NCBI RefSeq assembly: GCF_003309065.1
Contig: NZ_POAF01000002.1
Coordinates: 558,001-622,000 of the forward strand
DNA length: 64,000 nucleotides
Direction: 5' to 3'
DNA from: Glutamicibacter soli
GTDB lineage: Bacteria; Actinomycetota; Actinomycetes; Actinomycetales; Micrococcaceae
Positions 58,392 to 64,000 of this stretch are shown piece after piece. The translations under genes were made by a program, and so were the position numbers. Position 1 is the first letter of the stretch; the number at the start of each line of letters is the position of its first letter. The notes beneath the pieces were generated by a model that made no database searches, had not been told where the DNA came from, and worked only from the letters and a program-made list of their open reading frames with translations.

Positions 58392-59921
58392 TTAGCGTTT
58401 CGCGTCGGTTGCCTGCCGGCGTCGCCCCCTGCGGGAGGTGGCGGCCGCGCCGTCGGGTCCGATCGCGCCCAGCTTGGACTGCTGGCGGATGCTCAGCAGG
58501 TGCAGCAGTTCCTCTTCGGCATTCTCGCCGGGCTGGACGCCGCGCGGGACCCGGAACAGGAAGAACGTTCCCAACACCCACCATGCGGCGAACAGGGCCC
58601 ACGGCTGCCAGGTGATGGCCGCCGGCATGCCCGGCAGGTACAGGGAGATCAGGCCGGCGCAGAAGAGCACCGACATCACGCCGATCACCTGGCCGAAGTT
58701 GCCCTTGCCGCCGATGCGCAGCGGGCGGTCCATCTGCGGTTCGCGGCGGCGCAGGATCAGGAAGGCCACGCCCACCAGCAAGTAGGCCACGACGATGGAC
58801 GGCGAACCGGAATCGACCAGCCAGCCGAGCATCGCGGTGCCGAAGAACGGAGCCAGCACGGACAGACCGCCGATGAACAGCAGCGCGTGGTGCGGGGTGC
58901 GGTACTTCGGGTGCAGCACGGCGAACCAACGCGGCAGCATGCCGGAGGTGGCCATGGCGTACATCAGGCGCGAGGCGCCCATGAGCAGCGAGTTCCACGA
59001 GGTCAGGATGCCCGCGATGCCGCCGGCAATCAGGATCTTGGCCATGATCTCGGAGTTGAACAGCGCGCCCATGGCGTCCGCGGTGGCCATCTCGGAACCG
59101 GCGATCGCCGCCGGGCCCAGGCCCGAGGAGGTGGCCAGCACCACCATCACGTACCAGGCGGTGGCGATCAGCACGGAGATCACCACGTACTTGCCGATCT
59201 TGCGCGGCGGGATGTCGCATTCCTCGGCGGACTGCGGGATGACGTCGAAGCCGACGAACATGAACGGAACTACGATCATGACCCCGAAGAACCCGGCCAG
59301 CCCGTTGTCGAAGAACGGTTCCATATTGGACGATTCGCCGCTGGCGAAGGAGCCGGTGAGCAGCATCGCGCCGATGATGAACAGGAAGAGCACCACGAAG
59401 GTCTGCACCAGGCCGGCGGTCTTGATGCCGCGGATATTGATCCAGGTGATCACCACGGCGCCCAGCACACCCACGAGGGCCCAGGTCAGGTAGACCTCGG
59501 AGCCGGCGATGTCCCAGAGCTTGATCTGCGAGAGGTTGGGGAAGATGTACTGCACCGACTTGGGCAGCGCGACCGCTTCGAAGGCGACGATGGTGATGTA
59601 GCCGCCGACGATGGCCCAGGACCCGGCGAAGGACCAGCGGGCACCCATGGCGCGCAGCAGGTAGTTGTGCTCTCCGCCGGCCTTGGGCATGGCCGCGACG
59701 AGCTCGGCGTAGGTCAGGCCGACGACCGCCATGATGCCGCCGCCGACCAGCATGGCCAGCGAAGCCCCGATCGGGCCGGCGGTGGTGATCCAGTCACCGG
59801 TGAGCACCACCCAGCCGAAGCCGATCATGGCTCCGACGCCGATGGCCAGTGCGTCCCACTTGCCGAGAACCTTTTTGAGTCCTGGCTCAGCGCCCTGCTG
59901 GTTCGCCGCTGCTTGCGTCAT
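58392..59921 (-). CDS. APC-family amino acid permease
   Basis: A 509-residue transporter with about 12 membrane helices. ALAIGVGAMIGFGWVVLTGD is the unwound first helix with the substrate-binding GxG pattern, and GGEHNYLLRAMG and FVGFDVIPQSAEECDIPPRK are typical of basic or aromatic amino-acid/polyamine carriers in this superfamily. The basic tail (SRRGRRRQ) is cytosolic. ATG 59921 follows GAAAGGGG by 5 nt. It probably imports the compound degraded by the neighbouring ureohydrolase/TPP/aminotransferase enzymes, such as arginine, agmatine or guanidinobutyrate. Confidence 0.92.
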   Translation of the reverse strand: MTQAAANQQGAEPGLKKVLGKWDALAIGVGAMIGFGWVVLTGDWITTAGPIGASLAMLVGGGIMAVVGLTYAELVAAMPKAGGEHNYLLRAMGARWSFAGSWAIVGGYITIVAFEAVALPKSVQYIFPNLSQIKLWDIAGSEVYLTWALVGVLGAVVITWINIRGIKTAGLVQTFVVLFLFIIGAMLLTGSFASGESSNMEPFFDNGLAGFFGVMIVVPFMFVGFDVIPQSAEECDIPPRKIGKYVVISVLIATAWYVMVVLATSSGLGPAAIAGSEMATADAMGALFNSEIMAKILIAGGIAGILTSWNSLLMGASRLMYAMATSGMLPRWFAVLHPKYRTPHHALLFIGGLSVLAPFFGTAMLGWLVDSGSPSIVVAYLLVGVAFLILRRREPQMDRPLRIGGKGNFGQVIGVMSVLFCAGLISLYLPGMPAAITWQPWALFAAWWVLGTFFLFRVPRGVQPGENAEEELLHLLSIRQQSKLGAIGPDGAAATSRRGRRRQATDAKR

Positions 59922-59938
59922 GGCAACCCCTTTCAAAA

Positions 59939-59958
59939 TAATGATGTGGATCACATTA
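59939..59958. promoter_or_regulatory. Inverted repeat upstream of the permease gene
   Basis: TAATGATGTG (59939-59948) and CACATTA (59952-59958) form a near-perfect inverted repeat containing TGTGATCCACATCA on the minus strand, loosely CRP/GlxR-like. The XRE-cupin protein at 60630 or PucR2 could also bind here. Confidence 0.4.
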
Positions 59959-60055
59959 CGAAAGAGGCGGGGAGAAATCCTTGGACGAATAAACCAAAGG
60001 GAAAGTCAAAAGTTCCAAAGAGCGCGGCGCGGGATGGCGTCCTTCCGGCCGATGA

Positions 60056-60481
60056 TCAGGCTTTTTTCGCCGAGGTGGCACCCTTGACCATCGCGCGGTC
60101 GACTTCATGGATTCCCAGGCAGAATCCAACCGAAAGGATGATCGACTTGATGGTGAGCTCGCTGATGTCGTCGGGAACGTAGACCAGCTGCACCGGTCCG
60201 GCTAGGACGATCAGGACCAGAGCCCAAATGTTGTAGGCCCAGGACGTCCGGGCCTCCATCATTTCCGGATGCCGCGCCCGGCGGCGGATCGTGCGCACAC
60301 CCAGCACGATGATGACGACCGCGAGAATGGCGGCGCCGAGGAAAAAGAAGTTGCGCTGGGTCCGCAGCCACGCAAGGGTCGATCCGACCAGGATGCCGAC
60401 CAGGGCCGAAGCCCACCAGCTGATGGAGCGCAATTCGTGCGGTTTGGACTCCGCGCTTCCGGTGGATTTACCAGTCGCCAT
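60056..60481 (-). CDS. Small membrane protein of unknown function
   Basis: A 141-residue protein with four hydrophobic helices (about 20-37, 43-60, 77-97 and 105-125) and basic loops (TIRRRARHPEM). The start is ATG 60481 with AGGAAGGAG 4 nt upstream, so the frame extending to 60625 is rejected. I recognise no family. It lies between the permease and the XRE-cupin regulator on the same strand and could be co-transcribed with the regulator (about 150-nt gap). Confidence 0.75.
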   Translation of the reverse strand: MATGKSTGSAESKPHELRSISWWASALVGILVGSTLAWLRTQRNFFFLGAAILAVVIIVLGVRTIRRRARHPEMMEARTSWAYNIWALVLIVLAGPVQLVYVPDDISELTIKSIILSVGFCLGIHEVDRAMVKGATSAKKA

Positions 60482-60629
60482 TGCACTCCTTCCTGTCTTC
60501 ACTAGCCTGCCTGCGTCGGCGGGCACTATTCCAAGAATACGCGGTGCAGTGGCCAGCCGTGAACGCGGCGCCTCTTCGCGGCAGGCTCTGTCCGGGGAGT
60601 CACACCACACCGGGAGCCACTGCACAGAC

Positions 60630-61193
60630 TCAGAGAATCAGGGTCCAGAGCACCACGGCAGGTTCATCGCCGGGGTTTTCCCAGCTGTGCGGTTCGCGCC
60701 CCGGAAAGGTCATGGTGTCCCCCGCAGCGAGCTCGACCACCCGTTCGGGTAGCACCAGCGTGAACACCCCGGAGGCCACGTGCAGCACTTCGAGCTCGCA
60801 ATCCACCGAATACAGTTCGTTCTCCCCCTTGCCCCGGGGTTCCACTTCGGCGCGAATGACCTGGACGCGCTTTTCGCCGCGCGGGGTGACCAGCTTCTCG
60901 GTGATGCCCGAGCCTCCCAGCGAGATGCGCGGCGCATCCCCCAGTCGCACCAAAGTCGTGTCCGGTACTTCGAACAGGGTCCCGACCTCGATCCCCAGCA
61001 CCTCGCAGAGCTTGAGCAGCGTGGAGACCGACGGACTGGTCAAGTCGCGTTCGACGCGGGAAAGAAACCCCTTGGTCAACCCGGAAAGCTCGGCGACCTG
61101 GTCGATCGTCATGTGCTGCTGCTGGCGGACGCCGCGCAGCCGTGCTCCGATGTTGATTGACGAGCCTGAGGGTTCGACGGGCAGAGCTTTCAT
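60630..61193 (-). CDS. XRE-family regulator with cupin domain
   Basis: A 187-residue regulator. Residues 14-70 are an XRE helix-turn-helix (NIGARLRGVRQQQHMTIDQV, GLTKGFLSRVERDLTSPSVS); residues 110-187 form a cupin_2 barrel (FTLVLPERVVELAAGDTMTF, PGREPHSWENPGDEPA) that binds a small ligand. PuuR-like proteins of this layout control polyamine and amino-acid catabolism, which fits the nearby permease and ureohydrolase genes. The ribosome site before ATG 61193 is weak. Confidence 0.9.
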   Translation of the reverse strand: MKALPVEPSGSSINIGARLRGVRQQQHMTIDQVAELSGLTKGFLSRVERDLTSPSVSTLLKLCEVLGIEVGTLFEVPDTTLVRLGDAPRISLGGSGITEKLVTPRGEKRVQVIRAEVEPRGKGENELYSVDCELEVLHVASGVFTLVLPERVVELAAGDTMTFPGREPHSWENPGDEPAVVLWTLIL

Positions 61194-61394
61194 CCGTGGG
61201 GCACCTGGACCTGTTCACTCGAAGGATAGGCAGCGACCGCGGGAGTGTACTTCTGCCGGCCGCTCTGCGTCCCCAGTTTACCAATACGCAACTTCCGGCC
61301 AACCGGAACGGGAGAATATGACACCTTGGCTTCGGTGGCTTCCCATTTCCTGAAGCGGGTTCCCCGAACCGTGGCCTGCATCTACACTCGGTCC

Positions 61395-61994
61395 ATGGAC
61401 GACACCCCGAACAGCACCGTGGCCAGGCTGCGCGAATACCTGAACGACGCGCGGCAGGCAGTCATCTTCAAAAGCGGGCAGCTCAGCGAGGAGCTGGCCC
61501 GCCAACCCATGACCCCCACCGGCACGCACGTGCTGGGCGTCGTGCACCACCTGGCGATCACCGAGTACGGCTACTTCGGTGCGTGCCTCAATCGGCCGGT
61601 CAACGACTCCTACCTCCAGCAGCTGCTGGACATCGACGACCCGCAGGCGGATTTCATTCCGCCAGCCGATGCCAGCGCGCAGCAGGTCATCGAGCTCTAC
61701 CAGCGGGCCATCGCCTTCGCCGAGGCCGGGTTCGACCAGCTGGAGCTCGCCTCCCCGGCCGAAGTCCCCTGGTGGGTCCGCCACCGGCACACCACCCTGG
61801 AACATCTCATGGTGCACATGATCGCAGAGACCTCGCGCCATGCAGGCCATCTGGACATCGTCCGCGAGCTGCTGGACGGGCAGGTCGGGCTGCGCGCGGA
61901 AGTGCCGAACCTGCCGGACTACACACCCCGGCAATGGCAGGAGCAGCGCGACCGGCTGCAGCAGACCGCGCAGTCCAAGCGAGGCTCCGACTAG
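61395..61994 (+). CDS. DinB/DUF664 family protein
   Basis: A 199-residue four-helix protein of the DinB superfamily, DUF664 branch. The likely metal ligands are the His of GVVHHLAITEYGYFG and the His pair in MIAETSRHAGHLDIVRELL. Related actinobacterial proteins include mycothiol-dependent enzymes; the substrate here is unknown. The start is ATG 61395 (MDDTPNSTVARL). TACACT ends 6 nt upstream and no ribosome site is present, suggesting a leaderless mRNA. Divergent from the XRE-cupin gene. Confidence 0.82.
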   Translation: MDDTPNSTVARLREYLNDARQAVIFKSGQLSEELARQPMTPTGTHVLGVVHHLAITEYGYFGACLNRPVNDSYLQQLLDIDDPQADFIPPADASAQQVIELYQRAIAFAEAGFDQLELASPAEVPWWVRHRHTTLEHLMVHMIAETSRHAGHLDIVRELLDGQVGLRAEVPNLPDYTPRQWQEQRDRLQQTAQSKRGSD

Positions 61995-62197
61995 GGCTTC
62001 GCGCGGAGTTCATATTACGGAATGAAACTTCACGACTTAATATTGCGGCGGTAGCATCGACACTGTTGCTTCACGAGACGCGGCGCCAAGCTCCGACTGG
62101 CCGCGCACCAACCCCAGGTTCATGGGTGGTTCGGATGAAGAAGCGGTCCGGGCATCGACCGATGCGCGGGCAAGAGCTCAGCGAGAGTTGTCGTGTC

Positions 62198-62464
62198 ATG
62201 GCATTTTCCATCCTCCCCATCATCGATCTGCAGACCGGACAGGTGCAGTTCACCGTGCAGGACCGCTGGTACACCCGCTACATTGCAGACCCGGCGCACC
62301 TTGAGCGGCTGATCACCCGTTCCTCCCGGCGCCCGGTCTTCGATCCCGCGGCGGGCGAGCTGGTGGTGTTCGTGGCGTCCGCCGGGCAGCCCGATGGGCG
62401 CAGCCTTGCTTTTAGGCTTGCCAAATTCCCCGGCACCATCTCGCTGGCTAAACTGAGAGGCTGA
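62198..62464 (+). CDS. Small conserved-looking protein of unknown function
   Basis: An 88-residue frame, MAFSILPIIDLQTGQVQFTV then WYTRYIADPAHLERLITRSS, rich in beta-forming residues, with the typical high GC3 of its neighbours. The start could be ATG 62198 or one further upstream. It sits between the DinB gene and the VIT1-type gene on the same strand, 52 nt before the latter. No family recognised; its reality rests on codon use and position. Confidence 0.5.
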   Translation: MAFSILPIIDLQTGQVQFTVQDRWYTRYIADPAHLERLITRSSRRPVFDPAAGELVVFVASAGQPDGRSLAFRLAKFPGTISLAKLRG

Positions 62465-62516
62465 ACAGAATCCCGGGTTTCGTTGAGAAATCCCAAGCCG
62501 TAGGAGAGTCATCCTC

Positions 62517-63623
62517 GTGATGTCACACAGCCCCACGACTGAGCCCACCCCCGCCCAGATCCGCCGCTGGCGCAAGTACGTTGCGGACGAGGTCGCCGAA
62601 GGCGCCATCTACCGCGCGCTGGCCCAGAAGAAGACCGGACAGGAAAAGCAGATCCTGCTGGGACTGGCCGCGGCGGAAGAACGCCATGAGGAATACTGGC
62701 GCACCAAGCTCGGGGCGCATGCCCGCCCGGTGCGTCCCTCGCTGCGTCGCAGCTTCCTGCGTTTCCTCGCCCTGAGCTTCGGCTCGGTGTTCGTGCTCGC
62801 GCTGGCGCAGCGGGCCGAAAGCAGCACCCCCTACGCGACCGATGCCGACGCGTCGCCGCAGATGGCCGCCGACGAGCAGGTCCACGAGGAAGTCGTCCGC
62901 GCCCTGGCCACCGCGGGCCGCGCGCAGCTGTCGGGCAACTTCCGCGCCGCGGTCTTCGGCGCCAACGACGGCCTGGTCTCCAACCTGGCCCTAGTCATGG
63001 GCATCGGAGCGACCGGTGTTTCCTCCGGACTGGTGCTGTTCTCCGGCATCGCCGGCCTGCTGGCCGGCGCGCTGTCCATGGCCGCCGGCGAATACGTCTC
63101 CGTGCGTTCGCAGCGCGAGCTGCTCACGGCTTCGCGTCCCACTCAGGTGACGCTCACCGCCGCCCCTGACCTGGATTTGGACGCCAACGAACTGGTGCTC
63201 ATCTACAAGGCCCGCGGCATGACCGACGAGGATGCCGAGCACCGCGCTGCAGAACGCATGGGCTTGTTCACCTGCGACTGCAACCCGTCCTTCTCGCTGA
63301 ACCCGGAAGCCCGGGCCGAAGAGCTGGCGAACGAGCACGAGGAACTGGGCTCGGCTACCGGCGCCGCGGCGACCTCCTTCTGCCTGTTCGCTTCCGGAGC
63401 GGTCATCCCGATCCTTCCCTACATCTTCGGCATGTCAGGCCTGGCTGCGATCATCACCTCGGTGCTGCTGGTCGGCGCCGCGCTGATGATCACCGGCGGC
63501 ATTGTCGGGCTGCTGTCCGGGGCCTCGCCGATGAAGCGCGGCCTGCGCCAGCTGGCCATCGGCTGGGGCGCCGCCGCAGTCACCTACTGCCTCGGCTTGC
63601 TGTTCGGCACCAACGTGGCCTGA
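62517..63623 (+). CDS. VIT1/CCC1-type metal transporter with ferritin-like domain
   Basis: A 368-residue membrane protein. Residues 1-70 resemble a rubrerythrin/ferritin-like helix pair (RRWRKYVADEVAEGAIYRAL, AAAEERHEEYWR); residues 140-368 are the VIT1/CCC1 transporter: FRAAVFGANDGLVSNLALVM, SGIAGLLAGALSMAAGEYVS and a cytosolic Glu-rich helix (AEELANEHEELG). Such MbfA-like proteins export or sequester iron or manganese. A Cys motif (CDCNPSF) lies in the metal-binding loop. GGAGAG is 8 nt before GTG 62517, which is followed by an ATG. Confidence 0.9.
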   Translation: MMSHSPTTEPTPAQIRRWRKYVADEVAEGAIYRALAQKKTGQEKQILLGLAAAEERHEEYWRTKLGAHARPVRPSLRRSFLRFLALSFGSVFVLALAQRAESSTPYATDADASPQMAADEQVHEEVVRALATAGRAQLSGNFRAAVFGANDGLVSNLALVMGIGATGVSSGLVLFSGIAGLLAGALSMAAGEYVSVRSQRELLTASRPTQVTLTAAPDLDLDANELVLIYKARGMTDEDAEHRAAERMGLFTCDCNPSFSLNPEARAEELANEHEELGSATGAAATSFCLFASGAVIPILPYIFGMSGLAAIITSVLLVGAALMITGGIVGLLSGASPMKRGLRQLAIGWGAAAVTYCLGLLFGTNVA

Positions 63624-63650
63624 GCCCCGCCGGCTCGATGAGCCATTCCC

Positions 63651-63684
63651 ACGGCCGCCGCCTGCTTCACCAGGCGGCGGCCGT
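63651..63684. terminator. Bidirectional terminator
   Basis: Perfect 14-bp repeat ACGGCCGCCGCCTG (63651-63664) and CAGGCGGCGGCCGT (63671-63684), 6-nt loop, between convergent genes. Confidence 0.88.
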
Positions 63685-63692
63685 TGCCGTTC

Positions 63693-64000
63693 TCAGAATC
63701 TGGTGCGCCGGCGCAGCGACTGCATGCCGCCGATGAATTCCACCGCTTCGGCCACCGAATCGACCAGGGCGATCTTGTCCTCCATGATCTGCTCGGCGGC
63801 CAGCGCCTTGAGCAGCTGCCAAGCCGGCAGTGTGCGGGTCCAATGCTCGCGGCCGACCAACACCAGCGGCACCACCCTGGCCCCGGTGGCGTAGTAGTTC
63901 TCGCAGGCGTCCTGGAAGATTTCCTGCACCGTGCCGGCGGAACCGGGCAGCACCACGATCCCGCCGTTGGATTGCTCCAGCAGCAGCGCCTCGCGGGTCG
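63693..64000 (-). CDS. LOG-family nucleotide-binding protein, 3' part
   Basis: The last 102 residues of a gene that continues past the right edge. TREALLLEQSNGGIVVLPGS then AGTVQEIFQDACENYY is the LOG/YgdH-type Rossmann motif (usual PGGxGTxxE, here PGSAGTVQE). The family includes cytokinin-activating phosphoribohydrolases and nucleotide 5'-monophosphate nucleosidases such as PpnN. The Gly-to-Ser change and Gln in the PGGxGTxxE motif are closer to the larger PpnN-like branch than to plant LOG. Substrate uncertain because the N-terminus is missing. Confidence 0.75.
   Translation of the reverse strand, partial: TREALLLEQSNGGIVVLPGSAGTVQEIFQDACENYYATGARVVPLVLVGREHWTRTLPAWQLLKALAAEQIMEDKIALVDSVAEAVEFIGGMQSLRRRTRF

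Noticed and set aside
61583-62464. 293-residue frame joining the DinB region to the small protein at 62198
   Set aside because: Its first half is a shadow of the DinB gene; only the part after 62198 is plausible.

Overview
The window is high-GC, strongly GC3-biased DNA with dense, short-spaced genes, GTG/TTG starts, several leaderless-looking promoters, an Rpf-type resuscitation factor, a DUF6350/purN/purH neighbourhood and a CE1759-type FMN reductase. This points to an actinobacterium of the Micrococcaceae (Arthrobacter/Glutamicibacter type); I cannot fix the species. It reads as ordinary chromosome: I see no IS element, prophage, CRISPR array, tRNA or rRNA.

Layout. 1-12 kb: 5' part of purH, a DUF4303-like acidic protein, an MFS transporter facing a TetR regulator, a GH38 alpha-mannosidase, a zinc-ribbon SDR protein, purN, a DinB protein and a DUF6350 membrane protein. 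11.8-13.4 kb: hpaI and hpaH of the homoprotocatechuate meta pathway. 13.6-17.5 kb: FMN reductase, tryptophan 2,3-dioxygenase (kynA), a PaaX-type regulator and a class III CoA-transferase. 17.7-21.4 kb: secreted Rpf-LysM protein, YihY/BrkB protein, M50 metalloprotease and a small membrane protein. 21.5-26.2 kb: a 1152-residue TM0106-type RecB nuclease/SF1 helicase and a polysaccharide deacetylase lipoprotein.

26.4-31.9 kb: a compact jetA-jetB-jetC (Wadjet/MksFEB-like SMC) operon closed by a strong terminator, with no jetD/mksG nuclease gene. 32-41 kb: DUF6176 protein, MacB-like ABC exporter, CDF metal exporter with an ArsR regulator, a zinc-ligand-poor Tag glycosylase, a possible small RNA or microprotein unit, a siderophore-interacting protein, a thioesterase, an App1-type phosphatase and a PNPOx-like flavoprotein.

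41.2-47.7 kb: a likely glutarate/glutaryl-CoA module (3-hydroxyacyl-CoA dehydrogenase, aldehyde dehydrogenase, gcdH, a PucR regulator, a CaiB-type CoA-transferase). 47.8-52.4 kb: secreted GH26 glycosidase, DHA2 drug exporter with MarR regulator, inositol-phosphatase family enzyme and a small membrane protein. 52.5-61.2 kb: a second PucR-linked module (TPP enzyme, agmatinase-family ureohydrolase, class III aminotransferase, PucR, APC permease, XRE-cupin regulator) that fits catabolism of arginine-derived guanidino compounds to GABA. 61.4-64 kb: a second DinB protein, a small protein, a ferritin-like/VIT1 transporter and the 3' part of a LOG-type gene.

The two PucR modules are paralogous. Both regulators appear leaderless, and a 10-bp motif (ATTGTYGGAT) precedes pucR1 and the aminotransferase gene. 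Both modules would feed amino-acid carbon into central metabolism (acetyl-CoA, succinate). Most convergent gene pairs are separated by long perfect inverted repeats acting as bidirectional terminators.
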